A DNA stretch of 64,000 nt, from positions 102,019 through 166,018 of the forward strand of contig VZDJ01004330.1 in assembly GCA_008694505.1 (NCBI GenBank). The letters are read 5' to 3'. This stretch comes from Cyanoderma ruficeps (taxonomy: Eukaryota; Chordata; Aves; Passeriformes; Timaliidae). The notes beneath the pieces were generated by a model, which saw only the letters and a program-made list of their open reading frames with translations, was not told the DNA's origin and ran no database searches. Positions 33,601-47,000 of this stretch are shown piece after piece (position 1 is the stretch's first letter; every line of letters begins with the position of its first letter). Both the position numbers and the translations under genes were made by a program.

Positions 33601-36600
33601 CCCCAAACAAAAGACAAAGATCTGTCTCTGCTCTCCATAGCAGCCCAGAGAAGCATCACTGGTCAACTGAGATCCCCTCCTGCCCAGCTCTCAAATTGAG
33701 GTTGGGGCAATGGAGACGTTCAGGTGGGAAGACGCCAAGGACCAAACCCAGAAACTCTCTACAGCACATCTGGGCTGGGGACTCTGCCCTTTGCAGGTGA
33801 TGTCTAAGCAAGGAGGATGCAGGATCTTGCCTTCAGCAAGGTTTAAAGAGTTCATTAAAAGCTAAAACTCAGCTCACCTGAGGAAAAATACCATCACTGC
33901 TTCATTTCCACAGCACAGCCAACAATTTCCTACCCGACAGGGTGGCCCAAATACTGCAAGGTTTTACACCCTGGAAAAATATACCATAATAGAGCCTGCT
34001 TTCATTCCAACGAACAGGATATTGAGTCAATTAGTGGCACACCAAACACAAAACAGACAGATGAAGATAATACATTTCTGCAAACATCAAAAGAGAGAGA
34101 AACCACACAAAGACCTGAATATACAAATAAGGCAAGGGGGAAAAAAGAATATTAAAATATTACATAATTAAACTTATTATTTAAGCAAATCTGAAAAGGA
34201 AATAACTGGCTAACTACAGGATTCTCCCTGGCTCTAGCTAAGACAGAAACCTTCAATGAAAACCAAGAGTTGTTTCTTAATTAAAAAAAAAAAAAACTAA
34301 AAAACCCTCCTTGGTATCTCTGAGTGAGAACATAGGAAATGCAAATTTTCATTATTATCACTAAATTCTTCAGGCATGAAATAGTTTTCATAACATGTCT
34401 CTGCCTACACGCACTAAGTGGCGTTGTACAAGGGTCAAGGTATGCTGAAAACTACTGTTGTTTTTTTCTCACTTCTCTGGTGAGGAGGTTGGATACAGAT
34501 AATAAACCAACCCACATCCAGGATGACTGAGCCCCTCTATCAGCTACCAAAGAACATGTAAAAAGCTCAATATCTGCAGTCAGTAACCCTTTACTTAAGG
34601 GTAAAAGTCACAGGAAAAAGAAGTTGCATACAGCCAGCAATTAGACTTCAAAATTCAACAGAGATTGGCCAGCAGATTTTACCAGGGTAATTCAAAAATC
34701 TCACTAAGTATAATTTAATGCAATTAAAGGGGGCAAAAGTGGTGGCAGGGAAGAGAATCCATTTGGAACAGCAAATACACAGAATTACTGAAGCCTCAGG
34801 CACAAGGAACAGCAAATAGAAGAGATGTGGCTGGGAGACAGTTACTTATGAGGCTTCTCATTTTTTTTCTTCAAATTCCCCATTAAGAAGGCAAAACAAA
34901 GCCAAAAAAACCTGCCTGTTTGTATTTTTTTTTTCCCTAAAGCTTTCAACTATTTGCCAGAAAAAAGCAGCCGTTGACCAAAACTGATTCAATCACAACC
35001 AATGTAATTTAAATTGGAATATTTTTCCTCCTTAACATTTTCTCCCTCCACTTTTGGTCCCTCTCCCTCTGCATGCAGACTCTCCACCAAGCACCTCCAG
35101 GGATGCTCACACCAGTGCAGGGTGGCACCACATGTGGGCAGGCAGAAAAAAGCAGAAATATGCCACTGGCAACCACTTTTCCAGTATTTTTTTCTTTTTC
35201 AAACATGGCTGAATCTAGTGTCAATGCACAAAAACATTTCAGAGCCACACAGTAGGTTCCTGTGAGATGCACCCAGGCTTACCTATTTGTGCCAGCAGAC
35301 TGGTCATCCACTGGCAAGTCCCAGATCTGGCAGTAGATGACCCTTGTGATTCTGAGAATCATGCTTTATGTGAAAAAATACCCCCAAAACAAAAGAAACT
35401 CAGAAGGATGTAAGATATTCATAGTTTTGTGAAGGCACTCGGTAAGACAGATCTCAGCTGAGAGCTGCACTACCATGGGAAGCCACTGTTGTCCCAACTG
35501 GTGGCACTGGCACATTTCAAGGCAAGCACCACTGTCCCAAGGCACTGGAACTGTGGCTGTGTGGCAAAACCCCCTGAACATCTCCCCTTTCCAATGTTAT
35601 CAGCTACGCAGAGGCTCAACAGTAGTGAATCTTTCCTGCTTGCACAAGCAAAACCACATGTGCACCATAACACAAAGCAGAGCTACCATTTCCATGAGTT
35701 CTACAGCAGTAAGAGCACTAAGGGCATGCAAACTGGCAGCTGTGACCCAAGCAAAAATTTTTTAAGAAACCCCAAAACCTAAAGATGTTTTTAATTCCTC
35801 AAATAAGAAACAAAGCTTGTGGAATTCAGACACGATTTCCTGGCTTTGACTTAAAATAAAATTTAAAAAATATCCCAGGCTTTATATAAACAATAATCTA
35901 ATCTACAAATTGGAGCACACGAGAGATGTTAATTAACTTCCAGAGAGATTAAACCCCTATTGTGGGATCCAAAATTGGCACTGCGGAACCTGCTGTAATT
36001 CTGAGACCAACTTTACACAGAAGAAAAGGGGAAAAAAACCCCAATAAACAAACAAACACACCCAAACAAAAACACATGACCAACTGCAAACAACTATATT
36101 AAAAGGCAGTGTATTAATAAATACACAAATATCTGGGAAGTAGCAGGGCGATGTTTTCCACTTATAAGGACATGCTCCTTCACCCTGCCTTGGGTAGTTT
36201 GGGCAGGGAGAAGAGTAAGCTGGATGCAGGGGCTCAGCAAAGATCCAGGACCAGCCAGGGCCACCCAAGTCTTAAGTGACATGGACAGGAGGACTGTTTT
36301 TACTCCCCTTGCTTTGATAGCAAAAGCTATGTGAGTTCCTTGTCCCACACAGCTGCCAGGGGCAGGGCTCTCTTCCCAACAGCACAGGCAGCCTGGACTT
36401 CAGACCAGAGCACCAACTCCTTATCTCCTTCCTCCTGGTGCCCTGCATGCCACCAGCCACCCACACTGCAGCACCCACTGATCCCAGGAATCCCACTCAG
36501 GGAGGAAGTAAAAGTGAGCCCAAGCTCTGCACCAAGGAGAAACACCCTATATTCTCCATTTGCAAGAGTATTGCTTGCTTGGGGTTTTTGGGGTCAGGAC

Positions 36601-37739
36601 TTAGGACTTGTGGTAACTGGAAGTATAAACAAAAAGATGACAAGCTTTAAGGGTTAAGGTGTGCCAAAGTCCAGCTGTAATCTAACAGTTGGGAAACCAG
36701 GCACCTCCTCTGTCTCTGCATACCCCCAATGTCACCCAAGGGCCTCTGTACAGGACAGAAAACTGAGCTTTGGACTGCTTCCATCAGGAACAGCTAAAAC
36801 CCAAGGCCCAAGGAAGAACGAGTTCGCTTGGGCAACTTTGTCCATCCACACCTGCTGAGAATCACAGGCCCCTGGTGCCCCCAGACCCTGTCCAGCAGAC
36901 CCCACTCTGATCCCCTCCCTTGACACAAGGCAAATAAACAGGGGTTTGCCTGGAGGGTCCTGCAGCCTTGAAGGGCATCATCTCTCCATTATCTGGCTGG
37001 GACACTTGCAAACTTCACTTTCTTCCAGGCAAGGACAGATCTTCCCCAAAGCTCAGAAATACAATGGGAATAACTCTTTTTGGTCTGGCTGCCCTCTAAT
37101 ACCACTTGATGATTGTTGATTGGCTCCAGACAGCATTTCACACACTCTGGCTTGCTGAGAACCAACCCTGAGGGCTCTTGCTTCTTAAATCCTCCCTTAT
37201 TCAAGCTCAGAGATACCCATGGCCTTTCTGCAAGACCTGATAACCAGTCTGACCTATGAGGGGAGGCAGGGTCCTGTAAACACCTCCAACAGCATTCATG
37301 CCATTGCTCAAAACAAACTCATTGGCACCCAAAGTCCTTCAGCAAGAGCCTCCTGCCAGCCCCAGGACAAGCAGTTGGGTGACATCAGCTCCCTGCACAG
37401 AGCAACAGTTGTGCAAAGCCAGCAAAAACAGAGCCAGAGCACAGCCAGAACCAGCCATTTGGAGCATGCTTCCCACCAACTGCAGAAATATTTGCTCTAA
37501 CAACCTTGAAGTCTTTAAGGGAGAGCTCAACTTTTTTATTTTCATTTCCAATCCACTATTTTCCATTTCTCCACACAGCAACTAAACCAACCAAAACCTA
37601 CCTGAGCCCTCCACGAACAAGGCCCTAACTACCAGACCTTCCCCCTGGCAGAACAGAGTTGCTCCCGCACGGCCACATCCTGCTGCCCCTCATAGGACAA
37701 TTAGCCTTAATCCTCGTTAGTTCTGTAAGTTTCCTTTAA

Positions 37740-37930
37740 ATCCTGTTACCGCATTCCTCCGTGCACTAGAGCGAGGCCCAGCCAGCCTCCTCCAGCCTCC
37801 TCTGCAGTGGTGACAGTGACCCCGCGGGGCCTCCGGGCTCCTGACCCACCGGAGCTGCCCGGGTCCCGGGTCCCAAGAGCCGCAATGCTCCCGGACTAAT
37901 CTATCTTCACTGATTAGTTCTTAATCAGGG
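37740..37930. promoter_or_regulatory. Small CpG-rich patch with clustered GATTA motifs
   Basis: A G+C-rich segment (ccccgcggggcc, cccgggtcccgggtccc) ends in an A/T-rich part with three GATTA cores within about 30 bases: minus strand at 37898-37902, plus at 37912-37916, minus at 37922-37926. Such cores suit bicoid/OTX/PITX-type homeodomains. It could be an intronic enhancer; function is inferred only from composition and motif clustering. Confidence 0.35.
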
Positions 37931-39458
37931 AGGCAGACGTGAACAAAGGGTGCAGATGAAAAGAGAAACGGGGAGGGTGGGGGTTTAAATAGGAGAAAAA
38001 ACAAAGATTTTCTTCAAGGAAAGGATCCCCTTTGCTGCTTTAGGAGGCAACTCTGAAAACCTGGTCCAAAAGCAGCGTTTGAAGTCTAACTACTTTCATA
38101 TTTATAACGTTTGAGTCACTCCAGAAAAATCTATGCCAAAGCAGACCGAGTTGGAATACTACAGTCATTTATTTTGGAAGTTTATCCAAGCTTTGGTTAA
38201 AGATAAACAATGCACCTGAATGTGAAAGAAAGTCAGAGCCAGGCTACCAGAGCAGCGGGGAGCTTCCACCCGCTTTGATAGCACCAAGGCACGAGATGGT
38301 ATCAGTACAACCCAAAATGTACTTATTCCTTCCTGCAGAGGCATGGGAAGGCCTGGGAAGTTCTTGTTTGTCCTTGGGAGGCATTCTTGCCATGCTAATG
38401 TTATGCAAAGATTCAGCTTAGAAATCTCAGGCACAATCAAGGCATTTAGACTGGACTCATTAATGGCCAACAGTTAATAGGCTGGAGTTGTAATTCCTCT
38501 GTCTGGGGACTTGGGGGTGTTTAAGCCAAATCCATACTATATAAATATATATTACAGCTGCACTGTTGATCTGTTACTGAAGATAGGAATCACCTCTCCA
38601 TCCAAAACACTCTGAAAAACAAAAGTAAACCCAGACTTTTTCAGGTCTCCACTGATTTCCAAAGCCAGTAAGTGCATCAGTCTTCCTAAACCTGTTTCCT
38701 AAACCTCAGAAAAAAGTGATCAGCAGCGCATCTTAGCACTAAGTATGTGCCCAAGGAAAATTCTCCATGAACCAAAAGTTTAACAGAATGTAATTACCTC
38801 TAAAGCAGCACCTGAATGTCATAATTACAAATCAGTCTTTGGAACTTGCAACCCTCCTTTCAATTCAAAGTTTAAGGCAACATTAACACACCAAAAACCA
38901 GGGTCTTTCTTGTGAAAAACTGATCTGCAAACACATGGTCAACATATTGCCAAATTGGAGAAACACCTCAAAAGAGTGACAACACAAACTTTTGGGACTT
39001 CAAATAAACAAATTTGAATTAATCAATGTGGAAAGTCTGTTTTCTATTTGTGGCTTTGGGTTTCCTGTTTTATGTTTCTTTCTTTGTCTTAGCTGTTTGT
39101 TTGCTTTCAATTACGCAGGCCCCTCCTTATCCTAACCTCTGAATCTCTCTGTGCTGTGCCGGCCGGGAGGCAAGCAGCAAGACACAGTAGTCATGGAATA
39201 TCAAATGTGAGTTAGAGGATGAGCCAGAAGAGGCTCCTTCTTCAAAGGCTGTTGGTTTTGCTCTCAAATCAACTTTTTTTTGGTGCACCCCCTCCACGAC
39301 AAGGGTATGGCACCAATAGTTGTTCATTCCTCTGGAGTGGGGACTATTTGCTGTTTCACAGGTCATCAGGAGGTAGCAAGCAAAGTTTACCAGATGTGGC
39401 TTTTATCACCTCAAGTGGAACTATTTTCTTTATGGGAACCCTGGTTTTTAAGGTTTTA

Positions 39459-39519
39459 TCAGATCACTGCAATTACAAAAGCCTCACTNTCAGATCACTG
39501 CGATTACAAAAGCCTCACT
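39459..39519. other. 30-bp duplication around a single N (probable assembly join)
   Basis: Positions 39459-39488 and 39490-39519 are the same 30 bases (tcagatcactgc...) with one mismatch, separated by one N at 39489. It is the same signature as at 15481. Confidence 0.85.
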
Positions 39520-41895
39520 TACATGCTCAAAAGCTCCTATAAAACCTGTAGTTCAAGGTTTATTTGGTCTAGGTGGTTTTCAGCTTGGGGGAATGACTTG
39601 CAGACACAAGTAATTTGTCCTATAAGCTTTGACTGACCAGTTGCAAAGTACACTCAAACTGCGCCTGCCTCCTGAGCAAAATTCCATCAACTCACTGACC
39701 AAAAGATGTTCTTCTAAGAATATTTTAAAAAAAGAGGGAAAAGAAGGGGGGAAATGGGCTTGCAGCAAAAAGGAAGTTTCAATTACTTTGTGAAATCAAG
39801 CAGAAAAATTAAGATCCAAGCAAACTTTATTAGCTCTGACAAGCAAATGCTGATGCCTTTGTTTCCTCTGTGCGCAAAACTTTTACTAAGGAGGGGTGTG
39901 TGTGGTTTGGGGTTTGAATTTTCTTCTTTTTAAGCCACAGAAATATGCTTTTTTTTTAAACAACATGCTTTGCTACAACTGGGTTTCATAACTATATTCG
40001 AACGAGGGAACTGGCACAGAGCTATCACAAAGCAGCTGATCCTTCTCTAAGCATCCACCAACGTTTCCATGTGTCAATAGTACTTCACAACCACATTTAT
40101 CTATGAAAAACCCACATTAGTAAGCCCTTCTCCTGCCTCCAGAGCATGCCAAGCAGAGTAACAGTGCAGATAACATAAGAACTTAGAGCAAGTTAAGAAA
40201 CTCCAGAAAGAAAATACACAAAAGGCCAGATTTTTCAAATTAATTTTGCATCCACACATTTTTCAAGGCAGTTTGGCTCCTATTAAGCATTTCATATTCA
40301 GTTTGTAGTCTGCAGTCTGGGGGGCAACTGGAGGGGTGTGTGGAAGCACAGCAGTACCCTGAAGGTTGCAATTTGGGGAGCTGTGGTCCTCTGAAAATCA
40401 GGTTTATAGAGGGCTCACAAACTGCCCAGTGCCCCACTCAGGCCCTACACTGCTCCTGCTGAACAAACCATCTCCTCTGCCAAAACCCCCCACTGGCTCC
40501 CAGGCCCCCGAGGGCGGGTGGGCTGCAAGCTGGTGGAGCAGTTATTTCCACCGCCTCAAGGACCAGTAAGTCTCATTTGCTTAGAAAATAAAATTCAGTC
40601 CAAGAGCAGGTCCTGGGCAGACATAAATGAGACTTCAGTTCTAAGTGGAAAGTTTTCCACAAGACATTTTCATAGAAACACAGAGACTGTTTTGGCACCA
40701 GAGGAAAGGCAGAGCACTTGTGCTGCTCTACAATTCCAGCCCCCGGTTGTCCCCTCAGTTTAGCTAAGCGCAGGGTAACCTTCTCAGCCCAGACACAGGC
40801 AGTGCCCCTTCCACAATGAGCCAGTTTGGGGGCAAATATTCTAGCTGAGCAGCTCCACTGCAGAGCAGCTTTCCAGGAGTCTAGAAGAACCACTGTCATC
40901 ACCCCATAAATGCTTCTCCAGAGCATCACAACCACAACTCAATTTTGAGGAACCCATACTACATCTCAGTACACATATGCACACTATGAACACCCAGTAA
41001 AGCAGCAAGCTTCTAGAATGCTGCATTTTCCAGCCTTGCCCACAAAGCCACACAAAGGCCTGTCTTGCTTCATCAATGACCCCAGGGATGCTGTCAATCC
41101 CTTGATCCAGCCTGCCTTCCAGAGAAGAAAGGTAATGCTGCTCTGCCCCAGGTCTTCACTCTGCTCATGACTGTACAAACAGCTGGACCAGAAAGAGCCA
41201 CCAATTAGAGGGGTTTCAGAAATAATGAGCTCACATCAATCTGATGCAAAGCAGAGTTGGGGAAACAAGCCCAGATGAAGGGCTCTGGGAGAGATAGCCA
41301 GCAGAGCTTGATCTTGCAGCAGCTCTTCCACTGCAGATGCAGGACCAAGGCAGAGATCTGTGCTTCCCAGCTCATCCCCTCCCTCAGTCAGAGCTCCCAG
41401 GGGCTAATTGGGACATGCAATAGGCTCTCTGTGCCTATCAGGCTATTTTGGCTTACCAGGCCATCATAAGAAAGGCTACATGGGAAATTAATGAGCAATC
41501 TGTGTACCTGATATTCCATCAGCAAAAAAAAAAAAAAATCATTAAATACAAAATCACACACTGCTGCCTAGAACAGGACACCACAATTTGATAGGACTTT
41601 CCAATTTAAAGGTTAAAAAACTCACATCATGCGTTACTGCAAAAAGCAGGAAAGAACACATTGCTCAAAGGGGATGCCAGCACTGAAAATGAGGTGGGTC
41701 AGGTTTAAATCTAAACAGGTCCATCGCACATCCATCCTTGGGCCACTGTTTATAATCAGAGAAAGGCAACTTTATACACAAAGATCATACACTAGTGGTT
41801 CCTGGCTGCTCCCAGGAAAAAAAAATGCTGATTTTCAGCAGAACTTTCTGAGAACTGTTCATGTAAATAAGACAAATCTCCAGAAATGCACATGG

Positions 41896-41984
41896 CCAAG
41901 TGTTGCTCAGGCTGCAGTCCTCACATGTTCGGGGTCACCAAGTGTTGCTCAGGCTGCAGTCCTCACACATTTGGGGTCACCAAG
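41896..41984 (-). repeat. 42-bp tandem repeat containing a tRNA-Trp-like primer-binding site
   Basis: Two full 42-base units (41896-41937, 41938-41979) and a partial third (from 41980) begin ccaagtgttgc. On the minus strand each unit boundary reads TTGGTGACCCC. The one at 41940 continues as TGGTGACCCCGA, which matches the first 12 bases of the tRNA-Trp primer-binding site of avian leukosis-type retroviruses (family knowledge). The repeat therefore looks like a duplicated LTR-leader junction segment beside the LTR at 41985. Confidence 0.7.
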
Positions 41985-42445
41985 TGTTGCTATCTGAGGC
42001 TGGGTGTGTCCCACTTTAGGGACAGAAAGAGAGCAGGCCAGAAGCATCGTGAGGGGGAACAAACTCTCTCTACTTTATTTACAATCTAACTACTTTATAC
42101 ATTTGTACAGAGGTCCAGAGATTGGCTACAGAGGTCGCCACCTCTCAACCCGGATGGTGGACATCACCATCAATCATTTCTTCTCTCAGAGGAGAAGAAT
42201 GCAAACATTCTAAGAATAAACATTGTTTACATGAAACTACGTGAGAAAACTGCTGCAGAGGCAGAAGGCAGAAAACTCAGGGCAACAGCCAAGGCTGAAG
42301 CAACACACAGAGAAAGGCAAATAAGCAGCACAACAGGAGGCAGGGGACATGAAGTGCCAAAACCCCAAGGTGCAACTTGCCCGAGACTTTTGAAGCTCCC
42401 TGAAACTGGGCCACCATACAGAGGGAGGGTGTCAGTGGAAATCCT
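41985..42445 (-). mobile_element. Retroviral LTR, minus orientation, ALV-like class (approximate right edge)
   Basis: On the minus strand this region has tataaagtag followed by aaataaagtagagagag, that is, TATA-like and polyadenylation-like signals close together as in an LTR U3-R region. It ends AGATAGCAACA two bases before TGGTGACCCC, a primer-binding-like sequence. The left edge on the plus strand (41985) is set by that junction. The right edge is uncertain: it was placed before a purine-rich (minus-strand) tract and the poly-C run. No retroviral coding sequence follows, so this is an LTR with a short leader. The family name was not determined. Confidence 0.6.
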
Positions 42446-42473
42446 CCCTCCACCTCCAGGTTCAATTCCCCCT

Positions 42474-42493
42474 CCCCCCCCCCCNCCCCCCCC
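42474..42493. repeat. Poly-C run with one N
   Basis: About 19 C with a single N at 42485, immediately right of the LTR at 41985-42445. On the minus strand this is a poly-G tract. The exact length is unresolved. Confidence 0.95.
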
Positions 42494-43469
42494 AAAATAA
42501 AGATGATGCCTGGAGAGGCAAGAGGCACGTATCCCAAGCACAGGGCAGGATATTTGCCCAGAGATCCCAATAGTAGGGTCACTGTCTCCTCACCCAGGGA
42601 GCAGCAGCAATGGCACAGGAGCATGGCCTGTGCTCTGGTGATGTTCAGAACCATCCCCTATATCTCCCACCTCCCTGCTTTTCTCCCCTTGGACAAAACA
42701 CCTCAGAGCTAAGACCACAGCTGAGTTTGTAAATAAGATTTTTTGACCTGAAAAACATGCTTTTAAGCCCTTGACCACTACTACTACCAAGTGTTACTTT
42801 TCCAACAGCCAGGTATCCGTTGCAGAAGCCACCCAGCTCACACAAGCACTGCACTATGTTCTGCTAGCACAACACAACCTACGTCCAAAAACCCATCCTG
42901 CTGCTGAAACACTCTCAATGTATTCCCAGGTCTGGAACCACCAGCCTGCCAGTGTTTGTGGAAAAGGTGAGGCTGAGTAGTTTAACCTACCCTGGATTAG
43001 GCGAAGAGGGTGGAAGAGAGGGAAGAAAGGATTAAGATAAAGATATCACAAAATTAAAAATTTCTCCTTCTCCCCCTCTCCAGAGTGCCCTATCTTTGCC
43101 GCTCTCCTTGGTGCAGCTGTGAACACCAGCCTTATCTGCTGCCAGCTTCACATAGGGACTCCTCCTCCTCACCATAGCACAGATAAATCCCAACATCTCT
43201 GCAACAATTCCCAAGCCAATTTCTGTGCTGCCACCTTTGAGCAAATGCCTACCAGGAGGGACAGCAGCATCCCAGATGACAACAGGAGTGCAGGAGGTCA
43301 CTTCAACCTTTGAAAATTAAAGCTTTTGAGTTCCCTACCTTCCTCCCAAACATATTTCACAGTGTAAGCATGTGCCTTTTCACTGCTGCTCCACATGGGA
43401 ACACAGCACAGGGTAATGTTTTCTTAGGTATTTTGGAAAAAGCAAGTTTGGGAGACACCTCAGCCCTGG

Positions 43470-44064
43470 TGTTGTGCAGACTGTCCACCTGCAGACCCCA
43501 ACTTTGAACCCCTGTGTAGTTGTTTGAAAGCAAAACAAGTGAGAGGCTCCAAGTCAGAAAATACAATTTAATAAGAGGAAACGAAAAAAAAGTAGAATAG
43601 AATAAAATAAAATAAATGCAATAATACAAAAGACCACTGACAGTCAGAATACAACCTGAGCAGGGTGATGGAAGCAGTCTATTTGAGGTGGTCTTCCTGA
43701 AGCAGTGATCCTGTAGAAAGGTCTGGTAGCTCTGGTCCTCTGGGAATCCAGTGGGTAAAGGCTGCCTGTATTGTCCCCAGATCCCAGATTATATCCAGGT
43801 GAGAATGCTTGGTTCCTCCCCCTGGGCAGAGCATCTCACAATGGGATGATGAGTCATACAGGGGGTCCTTGATGGCCCATTAAAGAGAGCTTCCCCCAGA
43901 GGGAGTTATCTATGAGTCATACAGCAAGGCATCTGATGGGCCATTAACAGATAGCCCAGAGGGAGGGGGCCTAGGAAAACACTGCTCCAACAATTGGATT
44001 CAACAGTTCATGAAGAGATGGTGATAGAATACTTTGTGCATATCCTATACTACAACCCAGGACA
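43470..44064 (-). mobile_element. Probable solo LTR related to the ERV at 26674
   Basis: Several blocks match the ERV LTR in order: agtcagaatacaa, gatcctgtagaa, cctctgggaat, agcatctcacaatgggatga, cccattaa and tactacaacccaggaca at the end. The right terminus is followed by ccctg (44065-44069), and ccctg also precedes the left terminus (43464-43468), consistent with a 5-bp target duplication and LTR-LTR recombination. On the minus strand it begins TGTCCTGGG. The left end is uncertain by a base or two. No internal retroviral sequence is present. Confidence 0.8.
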
Positions 44065-47000
44065 CCCTGTCTTGAACAGCAGCTGGGCTTGTGCAAACAG
44101 CTTTGGTGAGATGGGAAAACAACACACTGGGCTTACAGCACCCAACTGCACCAGAGGACAATTGCACTGAGGTTTTGCTGGCAGGCAGTGAAGGGGTTTA
44201 TTTTGTCTTCTTAAGAACAGCCCTGAGCAACCTGGGGGGAGTAGGGAGTGGAAACAGGACCTTTGCCATCCACCTCCCAGGCAGGACCATTGACATCCAC
44301 TAGCAGGAAGGTGAACTGCCCTGACACTGTGGGCCCCAGGGAAGGGATGGCTGATTAGAAGGATGGGATAGATTTACCAGTTGTTAGTCTTTCTGAAGCA
44401 GGAAGAGGAGCTCTACTCCCTCCCAGCAGACACTGCTATGTCCTAGCACCTTCCATCAGCAAAAATACTCTATGAAATAGTTTGTAGCTAAAAAAAGCCT
44501 GGAGGAGCGATGGGCAGCCCCTGCAATGGGGAGGCACCAAGCACTCCACCAGCTACATGGGGAGATCCTGGCAGAGCTGAGACAAGGCTTTGGCAGGAGG
44601 GCTGCCCTCTGTGGCAAATCCATGTGTGCTGGGTGTCTCCAGTGGATGACTGTGTTGTGACCAGAGCAGCTTCCCGCTGTGGGGATGGACCTGTCCTGGG
44701 GATGCACCCAGACAAAACAGGCCAAGCAGCACCCAGACAAGGGTCTGCAGCAAAGCGTTGATGGCCATGCTGGTTCAAATCCATGTGCCTGGGGCTCAGC
44801 CGAGGAGATAAATGCAGGGAGCAAAAAGGACACAGAGGGCAGAAAACCAGGAGCCAGCAACTATCCCATGAGAGACCAAGTGCTGGCCACCACATTGTCA
44901 GTGTTTCTGTCCAAAAGCCAAGACTTACTTTCCTTTCTAAACTCTACCCCTCCTGCTTAAAATAGAAAACTAAAAAACAATATAAATAAAGTTCCTCATC
45001 CTTACACCACCAAAGGAAGAGGCAGGAATGGGAGAGGTATAGCCCTCCAGCCTGGACACCCACGGACAAAATTCCAAGCTAACACTTAGGCCTTGAAGCT
45101 TCACTTGAGCCCCCAGGTAAGAAGATTCCCAAGACTGCCGCTCCCCTCCTGCTCTTGTGCTATTTTCAAACAATGACATTTCTTCCAAAACAAAGTGTTT
45201 TGCAATCCTTGAGCAATTCTTTCCTTTTCCAATAAAAAGTGAAATTCTCTTAATTCTCAGCCAGTCGAGACTCTCAATCACAGACACAACCACCAGCTCC
45301 AAATCCATCCACCCTGCAGATGGCCACATCAGAGCCCTCACCCCAGGCTTCAGCACTGGGCTGGCTCCAGGCGGGTCTTGCTGCACCACTGTTCACGGAA
45401 GACTGGGAAAGGTTAAAATTTAACTTGAAACTCCTTCCCTAAACTGCCTGACTTGTCTTATGAACCTCCCTCCTGTAATTGAGGGATTTCACTTAATCTA
45501 TTTAACTTCCAAGTGTGGTCCTTCTGCCATAACTTGTTTCCCCAAAAAGAAATTGCTTAATGTCTTGCAATATTAATATATATATAACTGAAAATCCATG
45601 GAGCTGAATATGACCTATTTCTCATAGCAATATAAGTATTTCCAGGTCCTAGCAAAGGCAAAGTAAAAGTAGCACTACAGCAAAATGAAACTGAAGCAAA
45701 TAGAGATTTGCTTTGAAAGAAATTAATATGAATCAAATCCAAGGAAGCGGATTTCATGGCACAATCTGCCTATTTTAACTGCCCAGTAGTCTCCCAAACT
45801 GCCATTCCAAAGGCAACACACAGTAAAATTTACATTCTGTGGTCACTCAGACAGACATCTGGTGCAAAGGCTTGCACTTTAAAATAAAAACCCATTGAAA
45901 GCACTTCTTAAAGAGCTTTGCAGTTTAAAAACAACACCTAGGAACTATGTGGGACTAAGCAATTTCATCCCAAAAGAAACATAGGCAGTGCCAGTGCTCA
46001 TCCCTGGTTCCAGCTGGGAGAACAAAAGGGGTTAAACATGTGGTGGGCCCTTGCAGCAGGAGCATGAAGGGCCTATTTAAAAAGAAGAACCAGAAATAAG
46101 GAATTTTGCCAGTTTTTACCCCTGATAAATCCACATTCCAGTCTGTCAGCTATCTTGTTATCCCCAGAGCTGCTGAAGTGTCTTTGGCTGTAACTGTGCA
46201 TGACTCCAGCTTTGAGTAATGGAAATAAAGTATGTGCATTGCGACTGCAGCGTTCCTTTCCCAACCCCAGAAAAAGAAAGGCAGAGCAGGAGGAGATCCT
46301 AGAGAAGCTCAGGAATTTTGTACAGAGAAGTTGGAAAGCTGTTCACACCCAACATCAGCTGCCCACTGCACCAAACCTGCCTGGGGAGAGATGCCTACAG
46401 CTTGTAAAGGGGATGCCAAGTTTTAGCCTAACACAGCAGCTCTTACTGTCTCCAATAACAAACAAATAAACACTCTTCCCGATTCACAAGTCCAGTTTAG
46501 CTGGCAGTTCATAGTCAGCAAACATTTGGAAGCAGTATTGTAAAATTAAACAAAGCTATCATTTACAGGAAACCCTGCCTCGAGTACAAATTATAGAGTT
46601 GTTAAGTTTATCTGGGAATGCCTTGCCCCTGAGTGCTGTATAATTATTCCTAAATCTTTCAGGAAAGAATGCAAATATTTTCAAGTCCTAATTCATTGAC
46701 AAGGAGGAAGTCTCATTTAACCTTTTGTGCATATTTTGATACCTAGAAATTAACCCCTACTTTCCACAACTATTTTTCAGGATCCTACTGAGCCAGTTGG
46801 GCAACAAGGAGACCCACAGCCCTTGTTTTGGCAAGGCTGGACAGGAGCACCAGGCTCGCCTGGCACCCTTGCCCACTCCCAGACTGCTTCAACAGCAGCT
46901 TCAGGGCTGGTTTCAAGCAGTGCCATTCCAGCCAGGCTGCTCCCCTCACAGAACTTTCCCCATAAGGAAGGCTGCTGAAAAGACTGGCTGTTCTCACAGG

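Noticed and set aside
32968..33699. Open frame of 243 codons on the plus strand
   Set aside because: No recognisable family, no splice context and no codon bias. It was considered as a retropseudogene but shows no poly-A tail or known sequence.
41896..41990. 42-bp repeats considered as a CRISPR-like array
   Set aside because: The units are directly adjacent with no spacers, in a vertebrate intron, and they carry a retroviral primer-binding motif.
44456..44895. Overlapping minus-strand frames of about 135 codons
   Set aside because: Two frames are open at once, which is typical of locally stop-poor DNA. No protein is recognised.
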